Below, one piece after another: positions 52,660 to 59,700 of a DNA stretch of 59,700 nt. This DNA is from an uncultured Oscillospiraceae bacterium (GTDB lineage Bacteria; Bacillota; Clostridia; Oscillospirales; Oscillospiraceae). Under the pieces are notes generated by a model. It had not been told where the DNA came from and searched no databases. It was given only the letters and a program-made list of their open reading frames with translations. Positions within the stretch are counted from its first letter, which is position 1; every line of letters begins with the position of its first letter. The stretch lies in the NCBI GenBank assembly GCA_934590355.1, contig CAKTOX010000009.1, positions 1-59,700 on the forward strand, in the 5' to 3' direction. The translations under genes were made by a program, and so were the position numbers.

Positions 52660-52982
52660 CGGACTGTTGAGGAACCTATGCTGCGGAGGAAAGATAACCG
52701 CGCAGCGGGGGGAGTTTGAGGGGTAGCGAAGCGGCGGCGCGGGAGTGAATGACATGCCGGGGGCATGTCAGAGCCGCGCCGTGACCGAGCCGCAGCGAGA
52801 AAAGGCCCGCCTCAAGTTGGATTATAGCCATCAAAAACGCCTGAGCTATCAGGCTTTTTGACGAGCGAAGCGAGATTTTTCGCGAAGCGTAAGCTTCACA
52901 AAAAAAGTGGCGTTTTTTCAGCGTGAAAAAAAGTCACAGACTTTTTTGACACGCTAAGAAGCCGTCCTTTGGACGGCTTCTT
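52632..52982. repeat. Possible non-autonomous repeat element flanked by inverted hairpins
   Basis: A 351-bp unit bounded by AAGAAGCCGTCC-AAA-GGACGGCTTCTT and its exact reverse complement (loop TTT). The inside is non-coding and rich in hairpins, with a GC-rich left half and a T/A-tract-rich right half. It could be a mobile non-autonomous element or a dispersed regulatory repeat. The opposite loop sequence is the only feature that distinguishes a true inverted repeat from a second copy, because the stem itself is self-complementary. Confidence 0.45.
52919..52955. terminator. Hairpin, possible terminator
   Basis: AGCGTG-AAAAAAAGTC, loop ACA, GACTTTTTTGA-CACGCT. The stem has a small bulge. Confidence 0.5.
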
Positions 52983-53130
52983 TGTGCATTTTCTCCGATT
53001 TGGAAGTTACAAGATCATGATCTTCAATAATTGATGTTATGCCTATTCCTCGGGTGACGATGCGCTTTGATATCGAATAAAGGACGCAAATGAACTCGTT
53101 ACCGCCGTGGAAAGCATCTTAGGATAACGA

Positions 53131-53161
53131 AAAAACTGCTGCACATCGTGCAGCAGTTTTT
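53131..53161 (-). terminator. Terminator of the lipase-like SLH gene
   Basis: AAAACTGCTGCAC with GTGCAGCAGTTTT, flanked by A and T runs on both sides. Confidence 0.88.
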
Positions 53162-53185
53162 ATATCCGATTATTACTTTATATCA

Positions 53186-55213
53186 TTACGCCTCGCAAAA
53201 GCGCTGTATTATTGATGCCATTTGAGCACGCGTTACAAAGCTTTCGGGATGCAAGCAGCCGTCGTCGTAGCCGACCGTTATTCCGAGGCTGCTTGTCCAG
53301 CTCAGGGCAGGGCGTGCGTAGAGGCTCACTGCGGACGCATCGGGGAAGGCGTCAAGCCCTGCGGATGCGGTGGGGGAGCCTGCATAGCGGTAAAGCATGG
53401 CGGCGGCGTCCTCTCGGCTGACCGACTCGTGCGGCTTGAAGCTGCCGTCGGGGTAACCGTTCACAACGCCGTTTTTATATGCCCAAGCAACGGCGTCGGA
53501 GTACCATGTGCCGTCCGAAACGTCGTTAAACGGCGCGTTTTCGTTCACCGCGGGCTGTCCTGCCAAACGGTAGAGCACGGCTGCGAGCATGGCGCGCGAT
53601 ACGTCCGTGTCGGGCGCAAAGCGATTATTACCGACTCCGACCATCGTGCCGCCGAGAAGATTATACACCGCAGCCTGCGCATACCACGCATCGCCGCCCA
53701 CATCGGAGAAAATGCCGTCGAGCAGAGGCGCTTCGGCCTTGGCCGTCATGTAGTCGTCGGGCAGCGTGTGCATCCATGCAAGGCAGGTCTCGACATAGTG
53801 TGCGGACATGATGGGGGAAATGTTCGCCAGAAGCGTCAGCGCAACGTCGGGGTGCTTTACCATGAGCGTCGTGAGCCTTGTCAGCAATACGCGCAGTGCG
53901 TTTCGTGCCTGCTCGGCGTTAAACTCGGTTATGCCAGCCTCGTTGAGACTTTCAAAAAACAACTCCTCGACGGTCTTGTAGGCGTCGCAGCTTTGAATAT
54001 CTCCGCCGTCGTAGCCTGCCAAAATGTCAAAGAAATTGTCCTTGAGCTTGCCGGCAAATATCCTGAGCACGAGCTCAAAATCAAACTGCTTTCTGTCAAA
54101 CCAAACGGCGACTGCCTCGGAAAGACTGTCCTGCACGTTCCCGACGTAGTCCTCACGCGATGCGACGAAATCCGTTGTCATCGCCTCGGTCAGCAGCTTG
54201 TAATACTGCTTCTGCGTCATTTTCGAGCCGGGCGCGGAGGAGCTTATGCCGATGTATTTAAAATCGTCGATGGAATATTCTCCGCCGTTGTTTGGTATGG
54301 TGTTAAACTCCTCGACCATGGCAGCTTTGAGCTGCTCATAATCCGCGTCGCCGCGGGTGGGGTAGCTGTGGTCTGTGCCGTAGCGCGAGAAGCCCCACTT
54401 GTCGAAGAGAACGTAGGTAATAAGATCGTTTTCGTTAATAACGTTGTGTATGTTCCTGAAAATGAGCGCATCGGTATCGCCTGCGGTGGTGCCCATGGGC
54501 GGCTCAAAGCAGTAGCAGTACAGGTCGTGGCGCATGAGCTTGGCGCTGCCGAGCTCGTACCCGCGGTCAAGCTGTGCCGCAACGAGATTTGCAACGCTTG
54601 CCGAGCGGCTGTAGCCGGCTATCCAGAGCTTGACGGGACCCGTGATGGAGTTGTCGGAAATGTACTGCTTGAGATAATCAAGCGCCTGAGTGCTTGCAAG
54701 CGTGAAGCCCTCGTGATCGCCTGCAGCGCCTACGACCGCGTTTCCGCCCCACTCACGGCGGTAGAAGTTGCCGCGTATGCCGAGCGCGATAAGCGTGTAG
54801 CCGGTGCCGTTATCGACGATGCTCTTGCTTGCGGCACATACGCCGATGGAGTTCATTTCGGGCTTTTTGCCGAACCACTCGTTTGACGAGATGTTTTCAA
54901 AGCCGCACTGCTGCATCATGGACACAAAATTGCGGTCCTCGTCGTCGAGCGTCTCGGCGTCCTTGCTCGAGAAAGCTGCAAGCGCGAGCGCGAGCGAGGC
55001 CTCGGCAAGATCCTGCCGATAGACGTAGCCGCTTTTTGCGAAGTATTCGTCACTGTACGAAAAATACGTTTCGTAGTCGTGATCGTTCTCGCTGCCGTGA
55101 CCGGAGCAGTAGCGCACCGTACCGTTTACGACGCCGCCATCGGCGCACACCGTCGGCACTGCCGTTATGAGCATCAGCGCGGCAAGCATAAGACTCAAAA
55201 TTTTTCTTCCCAT
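53186..55213 (-). CDS. Secreted class-3-lipase-like hydrolase with three SLH domains
   Basis: A 675-residue exported protein. A signal peptide (RKILSLMLAALMLITAVPTVCA) precedes an alpha/beta-hydrolase region (~70-480) resembling class 3 lipases: nucleophile elbow WIAGYSRSASVANLVAAQL (Ser ~213), INENDLITYVLF for the Asp and GTDHSYPT as a candidate His. Three SLH repeats (~500-675) follow, the clearest being FNDVSDGTWYSDAVAWAYKN with GVVNGYPDGSFKPHESVSRE. So it is predicted to be a hydrolase held on the cell wall through secondary wall polymer. Substrate (lipid or other ester) is unknown. RBS AAGGAGG. It lies between rpoC and the rpsL cluster, on the opposite strand. Confidence 0.85.
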   Translation of the reverse strand: MGRKILSLMLAALMLITAVPTVCADGGVVNGTVRYCSGHGSENDHDYETYFSYSDEYFAKSGYVYRQDLAEASLALALAAFSSKDAETLDDEDRNFVSMMQQCGFENISSNEWFGKKPEMNSIGVCAASKSIVDNGTGYTLIALGIRGNFYRREWGGNAVVGAAGDHEGFTLASTQALDYLKQYISDNSITGPVKLWIAGYSRSASVANLVAAQLDRGYELGSAKLMRHDLYCYCFEPPMGTTAGDTDALIFRNIHNVINENDLITYVLFDKWGFSRYGTDHSYPTRGDADYEQLKAAMVEEFNTIPNNGGEYSIDDFKYIGISSSAPGSKMTQKQYYKLLTEAMTTDFVASREDYVGNVQDSLSEAVAVWFDRKQFDFELVLRIFAGKLKDNFFDILAGYDGGDIQSCDAYKTVEELFFESLNEAGITEFNAEQARNALRVLLTRLTTLMVKHPDVALTLLANISPIMSAHYVETCLAWMHTLPDDYMTAKAEAPLLDGIFSDVGGDAWYAQAAVYNLLGGTMVGVGNNRFAPDTDVSRAMLAAVLYRLAGQPAVNENAPFNDVSDGTWYSDAVAWAYKNGVVNGYPDGSFKPHESVSREDAAAMLYRYAGSPTASAGLDAFPDASAVSLYARPALSWTSSLGITVGYDDGCLHPESFVTRAQMASIIQRFCEA

Positions 55214-55278
55214 AGTATGCCTCCTTTTTATTGTTCTTCCGATTTTATTTTACCATAAAGATGAAAGAAATCTATAGA

Positions 55279-55319
55279 TAAAAAGCGCGCTTTTGCGTTT
55301 AAAACTCAAAAAGCGCGCT
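55279..55319 (-). terminator. Terminator of the methyltransferase gene
   Basis: Minus strand: AGCGCGCTTTT ... AAAAGCGCGCT, then TTTT. Confidence 0.82.
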
Positions 55320-55325
55320 GAGAAT

Positions 55326-56021
55326 TTATTTGTGTGCGATTATTGCGACATAGCCGCCGCTCTTGTAGCCGGGGACGACTTCCTCGATCTCTTCGTTGGT
55401 GTACATGGGGTTTCTGAGAAGCGTCTGGTAGAAATCGAAATCGTGGAAGCCGAGCGCCTTGAGCGCGTCGATCTTCTCCTCCGTGGAGTGCCATACGCCC
55501 GCGCAGCACAGTTCGAGAGGATAGGGAAGCGAGGGCATGACACCGTTGAGCGAGGGGTGGTCAAACGTGCCGGCTTCCTTGGCAAGCAGATACATGAAGC
55601 CGAAGGCGCTCTCCTTGGGAACGTCGAGGGAAACGAATTTTCCGCCCGGCTTGAGTGCCTTTTTACAGATATTGAAGGCGTACTCAAGATCCTCCATGTA
55701 GCTGGAGCTGCCGTTGAGATAGATCATGTCGTATGCGTTTTCCTCAAGCTCGGCATCCTCGATCGCGCCGAACTCAATGACATTGACACCGCGCTTCTGT
55801 GCGATCGCGCCCATGTCGCGGGAGGGCTCGATACCCTCAATGCCGCTGCGGTCGATCATGCTCTCAAACAGGCCGCTGCCGCAGCCGACGGACAGCACGC
55901 GCTTGCCGGAAACATCGCCTATGGCCTTTTTAAAAAGAAGCAGCTCACTGGTAAAAAGCTTGTCGTTTTCCATGAACCATGCGTCATACCGGGATGCATA
56001 GCCGTCGAATTTCGGTTTCAT
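55326..56021 (-). CDS. Class I SAM-dependent methyltransferase
   Basis: A 231-residue Rossmann-type methyltransferase. Motif I is RVLSVGCGSGLFESMI (~41-56) and motif II follows as GIEGIEPSRDM; the motif IV region reads YDMIYLNGSSSYMED and the post-motif LKPGGKFVSLDVP. It begins KFDGYASRYDAWF, the beginning typical of small-molecule (UbiE/Methyltransf_11) members rather than of RNA or DNA enzymes. Substrate unknown. RBS AAAGGA. It is transcribed toward the lipase-like gene but has its own terminator. Confidence 0.9.
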   Translation of the reverse strand: MKPKFDGYASRYDAWFMENDKLFTSELLLFKKAIGDVSGKRVLSVGCGSGLFESMIDRSGIEGIEPSRDMGAIAQKRGVNVIEFGAIEDAELEENAYDMIYLNGSSSYMEDLEYAFNICKKALKPGGKFVSLDVPKESAFGFMYLLAKEAGTFDHPSLNGVMPSLPYPLELCCAGVWHSTEEKIDALKALGFHDFDFYQTLLRNPMYTNEEIEEVVPGYKSGGYVAIIAHK

Positions 56022-56184
56022 AGTAAAACAGTCCTTTCAGATTTTGAAGTAACGGAATTTAAACCACACAAATATAACACAAAATTCGACGAAAATCAAT
56101 GCACACTTTTGCCGTTTAAATTCTCAAAAAGCGAAATAAACATAATGAATTAAAAAACTCATCATATTTTTGTGTAAAAAATTC

Positions 56185-56213
56185 TTGACTGAATTTGTGG
56201 AATATGCTAAAAT
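56185..56213 (+). promoter_or_regulatory. Promoter of the rpsL-rpsG-fusA-tuf cluster
   Basis: TTGACT (56185-56190), 17 bp, TAAAAT (56208-56213). The leader before rpsL is about 85 bases and contains CCTTGAA-TTTCAAGG. Confidence 0.82.
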
Positions 56214-56306
56214 TTCAATCTGTGTGGGGATTGTTGCGCCCAAAAGCGGCAGACCCGCGCGAAACCTTGAATTTCAAGGAATTTTTCAAGAAAGGAGAAA
56301 TGAAAA

Positions 56307-56729
56307 TTGCCCACTTTTAACCAGCTGGTGAGAAAAGGCAGAGAGAAGTCGACCTACAAGTCCAACTCCCCCGCAATGCAGAAGGGTCTGAACACCCTGA
56401 AGAATTGCGAGACCGACCTGAGCTCCCCTCAGAAGAGAGGCGTCTGCACCGCAGTCCGTACCTCTACTCCTAAGAAGCCTAACTCCGCACTGCGTAAGAT
56501 CGCCCGTGTACGTCTGACCAACGGTTACGAAGTCACCGCATACATTCCCGGTGTCGGCCACAACCTTCAGGAGCATAGCGTTGTTATGATCCGCGGCGGC
56601 CGTGTCAAGGACCTCCCCGGTGTTCGTTACCACATCATTCGCGGCACTCTCGACGCTCAGGGCGTCACGGGTCGTATGCAGGCTCGCTCCAAGTACGGCG
56701 CGAAGAGACCCAAGGCTGCAAAGAAGTAA
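56307..56729 (+). CDS. rpsL: 30S ribosomal protein S12
   Basis: A 140-residue S12 protein of the decoding site. The start is TTG at 56307 (MPTFNQLVRKGREKS), 9 bp after AAAGGAG, which gives the exact family N-terminus. An out-of-frame ATG at 56300 is only 2 bp from the same site and opens a six-codon frame. The streptomycin-related segments TPKKPNSALRK and GGRVKDLPGVRYH are wild type. First gene of the str cluster. Confidence 0.97.
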   Translation: MPTFNQLVRKGREKSTYKSNSPAMQKGLNTLKNCETDLSSPQKRGVCTAVRTSTPKKPNSALRKIARVRLTNGYEVTAYIPGVGHNLQEHSVVMIRGGRVKDLPGVRYHIIRGTLDAQGVTGRMQARSKYGAKRPKAAKK

Positions 56730-56859
56730 TTATCCCAACAAGCAAAATTTTTTGCCCTGTTGTCTACTATATAATATTAGACCTCGGGGCGCAGACGGAA
56801 TGGCTCAGAGCCGTTCCGAGTACCTGTGAAGTCATTTTTTAATGAAGGAGGGAAGCACA
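56730..56859 (+). other. rpsL-rpsG spacer with hairpin
   Basis: A 130-bp gap, longer than usual in this cluster. It holds TATAAT at 56770-56775 without a good -35 box and a hairpin, CGGAATGGCT-CAG-AGCCGTTCCG, at about 56800-56822 (one mismatch pair). It may be an S7-type regulatory site or an internal promoter; neither is established. Confidence 0.5.
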
Positions 56860-57330
56860 GTGCCCAGAAGAGGTAATGTTCCCAAAAGAGAAATTTTACC
56901 CGATCCTATGTACAATAGCGTTCTGGTGACAAAGCTCATCAACGCTATCATGCTGGACGGCAAAAAGGGTGTTGCTCAGAAGGTCGTTTACGACGCTTTT
57001 GACATCATCAAGGAGAAGACCGGCAAGGAGCCCCTTGACGCCTTCACCGAAGCAATGAACAACATCATGCCCAGCCTCGAAGTTAAGGCTCGTCGTGTCG
57101 GCGGTGCAACTTATCAGGTTCCTATCGAAGTAAGACCTGCACGTCGTCAGACTCTCGGCCTTCGCTGGCTGGTCGGCTATGCCCGCAAGCGCGGCGAAAA
57201 GACCATGAAGGAGCGCCTGGCCGGCGAGATCATGGACGCCTGCAACAATCTCGGCGCATCTGTCAAGAAGCGCGAGGATACCCACAAAATGGCAGACTCC
57301 AATAAGGCCTTCGCACACTTCAGATGGTAA
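56860..57330 (+). CDS. rpsG: 30S ribosomal protein S7
   Basis: A 156-residue S7, the primary binder of the 3' domain of 16S rRNA. The start is GTG at 56860 (MPRRGNVPKREILPDPMYNS) after AAGGAGG, giving the canonical length. The conserved VGGATYQVPIEVRPARRQTL and HKMADSNKAFAHFRW are present. It lies between rpsL and fusA as in most bacteria. Confidence 0.97.
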   Translation: MPRRGNVPKREILPDPMYNSVLVTKLINAIMLDGKKGVAQKVVYDAFDIIKEKTGKEPLDAFTEAMNNIMPSLEVKARRVGGATYQVPIEVRPARRQTLGLRWLVGYARKRGEKTMKERLAGEIMDACNNLGASVKKREDTHKMADSNKAFAHFRW

Positions 57331-57348
57331 TCCTAGCAGGAGAAGATT

Positions 57349-59424
57349 ATGCCAAGACAGTACTCACTTGAAAAAACCAGAAATATCGGTATCATGGCTC
57401 ACATCGACGCCGGCAAGACTACGACCACTGAGCGTATTCTTTATTACACCGGCGTAAACTACAAGATCGGCGAGACCCATGAAGGTACCGCGACCATGGA
57501 CTGGATGGAGCAGGAGCAGGAGAGAGGTATCACCATCACCTCCGCCGCCACCACCTGTCATTGGCGCGATACCCGTATCAATATCATTGACACTCCGGGT
57601 CACGTTGACTTTACCGTTGAGGTCGAGCGTTCTCTGCGCGTTCTTGACGGCTGCGTAACCGTACTGTGTGCCAAGGGCGGCGTTGAGCCGCAGTCCGAGA
57701 CAGTTTGGAGACAGGCTGACCATTACAATGTTCCCCGCATGATATACGTCAACAAGATGGATATCATGGGCGCGGACTTTTACCGTGTTCTCGACATGGT
57801 ACACGACAGACTCAAATGTAATGCAGTTCCCATCCAGCTCCCGATCGGCGCCGAAGCGGATTTCCGTGGCATAATCGATCTGGTTGAGATGAATGCCCGC
57901 GTTTATTACGATGATCTCGGAAATGATATGCATACCGAGGAGATACCCGAGGATATGCGAGACATGGCTGAGGAATACCGTACTAATCTGCTGGAAGCTA
58001 TCTCGGATTTCGACGATGAGATAATGATGCTTTATCTCGATGGCGAAGAGGTTCCGCGGGATATGATCCGCGCAGCCATCAGAAAGGCGACCTGCGCCGT
58101 TAAGATGGTTCCCGTGGTCTGCGGCACTTCCTACAAAAACAAAGGCGTGCAGAAGCTGCTCGATGCTATCGTCGATTACATGCCCTCGCCGCTTGACATT
58201 CCGGCTATCTCCGGAACCAATCCCAAGACCGATGAGGAGGAGACCCGCGAGGCGTCCGACGACGCTCCGTTCTCCGCACTTGCATTCAAGATCATGACCG
58301 ACCCCTTTGTCGGCCGTCTGAGCTTCTTCCGTGTCTATTCCGGCACCGTTGAGGCAGGCAAGAGCGTCCTCAACTCGTCCAAGGGTCAGCGCGAGCGTAT
58401 CGGCAGAATTCTGCTGATGCACGCGAACCACAGAGAGGATCTTTCCGTCGCGTATTCCGGCGATATCGCAGCAGCGGTCGGCCTTAAAAACACCACCACC
58501 GGCGATACCCTGTGCGATGAGAAGCATCCCATAATCCTTGAATCCATGGAGTTCCCCGAGCCCGTTATCCGCGTCGCCATCGAGCCCAAGACCAAAGCAG
58601 GTCAGGAGAAAATGGCTATCGCGCTTCAGAAGCTGGCCGAGGAGGATCCCACCTTTAAGACCTACACCGACGAAGAGTCGGGTCAGACCATTATCGCCGG
58701 CATGGGCGAGCTCCACCTTGAGATCATCGTTGACAGACTTCTGCGCGAGTTCAAGGTCGAGGCAAACGTCGGTAAGCCGCAGGTTTCCTATAAGGAGACC
58801 ATCACGCGCGAAGCTACCGTCGATACCCGCTATGTCCGCCAGACCGGTGGTAAGGGCCAGTTTGCACATTGTAAGATCACCGTTGAGCCGAACGAGTCCG
58901 GCAAGGGCTATGAGTTCATCAACAAGATCACCGGCGGCGCTATCCCTAAGGAATATATTCCCTGTGTCGATCAGGGTATTCAGGGCGCAATGCAGTCGGG
59001 CGTGCTTGCCGGCTATCAGGTCGTTGACGTTAAGGTCACGCTCATTGACGGCTCCTACCACGAGGTAGACTCGTCCGAAATGGCGTTCAAGATCTGCGGC
59101 AGCATGGCGTTCAAGGAAGCCTGCGAAAAGGCAGGTCCCACTCTGCTTGAACCTATCATGAAGGTCGTCGTAACGGCTCCCGATGATTACATGGGCGACG
59201 TTATGGGCGATATTAACGCAAGACGCGGCCAGATCGTCGGCTCCGATATCAGAAACGGCGCCGCTGTGATCGAGGCAAACGTTCCTCTTGCATCCATGTT
59301 CGGCTACGCGACCGACCTGAGAAGCAAAACCCAGGGCCGTGCGACCTACAGCATGGAGCCCAGCCACTATGTCGAGCTTCCGAAGAGCCTTCAGGAGTCT
59401 CTTCGCGGCGGACGCAATGGCTAA
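57349..59424 (+). CDS. fusA: Elongation factor G
   Basis: A 691-residue translocation GTPase. Motifs are in order: G1 AHIDAGKTTTTERIL, G2 RGITITSAA, G3 DTPGHVDF, G4 NKMDIMGADF, then domains II-V, with the domain IV loop ARRGQIVGSDIRNG. RBS CAGGAG, 18 bp after rpsG. Its length and G' domain mark it as the standard EF-G1 rather than a ribosome-protection paralogue. Confidence 0.98.
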   Translation: MPRQYSLEKTRNIGIMAHIDAGKTTTTERILYYTGVNYKIGETHEGTATMDWMEQEQERGITITSAATTCHWRDTRINIIDTPGHVDFTVEVERSLRVLDGCVTVLCAKGGVEPQSETVWRQADHYNVPRMIYVNKMDIMGADFYRVLDMVHDRLKCNAVPIQLPIGAEADFRGIIDLVEMNARVYYDDLGNDMHTEEIPEDMRDMAEEYRTNLLEAISDFDDEIMMLYLDGEEVPRDMIRAAIRKATCAVKMVPVVCGTSYKNKGVQKLLDAIVDYMPSPLDIPAISGTNPKTDEEETREASDDAPFSALAFKIMTDPFVGRLSFFRVYSGTVEAGKSVLNSSKGQRERIGRILLMHANHREDLSVAYSGDIAAAVGLKNTTTGDTLCDEKHPIILESMEFPEPVIRVAIEPKTKAGQEKMAIALQKLAEEDPTFKTYTDEESGQTIIAGMGELHLEIIVDRLLREFKVEANVGKPQVSYKETITREATVDTRYVRQTGGKGQFAHCKITVEPNESGKGYEFINKITGGAIPKEYIPCVDQGIQGAMQSGVLAGYQVVDVKVTLIDGSYHEVDSSEMAFKICGSMAFKEACEKAGPTLLEPIMKVVVTAPDDYMGDVMGDINARRGQIVGSDIRNGAAVIEANVPLASMFGYATDLRSKTQGRATYSMEPSHYVELPKSLQESLRGGRNG

Positions 59425-59485
59425 ATCATCATAAACAAGTAGTTATATTAAAACCATTTGTACTAATTTAACGGAGGTTATTATT

Positions 59486-59700
59486 ATGGCAAAGCAGCAA
59501 TTCGACAGATCCCTGCCCCACGTCAATATCGGTACCATCGGCCACATTGACCATGGCAAGACCACTCTGACCGCAGCTATCACTAAGTACCTGGCACTGC
59601 AGGGCGGCGCTGAGTACACCGACTACTCTTCCATCGACAAGGCTCCCGAAGAGAGAGAGCGCGGCATTACCATCAACACCGCACACGTCGAGTACAAGAC
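59486..59700 (+). CDS. tuf: Elongation factor Tu, N-terminal part
   Basis: The first 71 codons of EF-Tu, which carries aminoacyl-tRNA to the ribosome. The sequence MAKQQFDRSLPHVNIGTIGH starts it, followed by the P-loop GHIDHGKTTLTAA and switch I RGITINTAH. The rest is beyond the window. RBS CGGAGG; 61 bp after fusA. Confidence 0.97.
   Translation, partial: MAKQQFDRSLPHVNIGTIGHIDHGKTTLTAAITKYLALQGGAEYTDYSSIDKAPEERERGITINTAHVEYK

Larger units (their letters stand above)
52617..53185. other. Structured non-coding region after rpoC
   Basis: This 569-bp stretch has no convincing gene. From left to right it holds the rpoC terminator (52631-52659), a GC-rich segment with GACATGCC-GGG-GGCATGTC (about 52751-52769), a hairpin around GCCTGA-GCTA-TCAGGC (about 52847), a hairpin AGCGTG...CACGCT (52919-52955), the inverted copy of the rpoC terminator (52956-52982) and, near 53085-53124, a possible gene remnant reading KDANELVTAVESILG before a stop. 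Confidence 0.65.

Noticed and set aside
53131..53161. CRISPR or tandem repeat arrays around the hairpin-rich intergenic regions
   Set aside because: No regularly spaced direct repeats were seen anywhere in the window; the repeats are individual inverted repeats.

Overview
The window looks like chromosomal DNA of a GC-rich, Gram-positive, endospore-forming anaerobe of the Clostridia, most likely an Oscillospirales/Oscillospiraceae-type gut bacterium. The evidence is a SpoIIQ-like M23 protein, FtsK/SpoIIIE next to TepA, mini-RNase III and RqcH, FeoB with its small Cys-rich partner, SLH-domain and LPXTG-type surface proteins, TTGACA/TATAAT promoters, strong Shine-Dalgarno sites and many intrinsic terminators. 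No rRNA, CRISPR array, prophage or complete insertion sequence was seen.

Layout. 1-4810: end of feoB and its Cys-rich partner, an M23/SpoIIQ-like protein, tRNA-Met and tRNA-Glu, a membrane-anchored unknown, an AarF/UbiB-type kinase, a Nudix hydrolase and tRNA-Arg. 4927-13284: a signalling and surface module made of a degenerate 7TM kinase-like sensor, a PAS histidine kinase, a LuxR-type response regulator, a pseudo-receiver with Glu in place of the phospho-Asp, and a 1368-residue wall-anchored protein with about 60 Cys in its first 320 residues. A palindrome centred 41.5 bp before the predicted transcription start links the regulator to the last two genes. This is the best candidate here for an undescribed system. 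13677-22272: a catabolic island with two facing iron-dependent alcohol dehydrogenases, a TRAP-type large permease without a binding protein, an MFS carrier, an old-yellow-enzyme flavoprotein and a LysR regulator. 22341-26872: a PucR-type regulator, a LysR/NSS-transporter divergent pair and a lipoprotein.

26976-37075 is housekeeping: prfA, a TsaC-CoaE fusion, M18 aminopeptidase, tepA, uppP, ftsK, mrnC and rqcH. 37135-38067 holds a small operon facing a tiny HTH gene, with a perfect palindrome between overlapping divergent promoters. 38098-43429 has a PhzF protein, an SLH protein, a large secreted protein and a cation antiporter behind a yybP-ykoY (manganese) riboswitch. 43530-44882 has tRNA-Leu and a GT-C-like membrane glycosyltransferase.

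45151-59700 carries the transcription/translation core: rpoB-rpoC, then rpsL-rpsG-fusA-tuf (tuf cut by the window end). The two blocks are separated by about 3.7 kb holding a hairpin-flanked structured element, a secreted lipase-like SLH protein and a methyltransferase. rpoB also lacks the usual rplJ-rplL just upstream.
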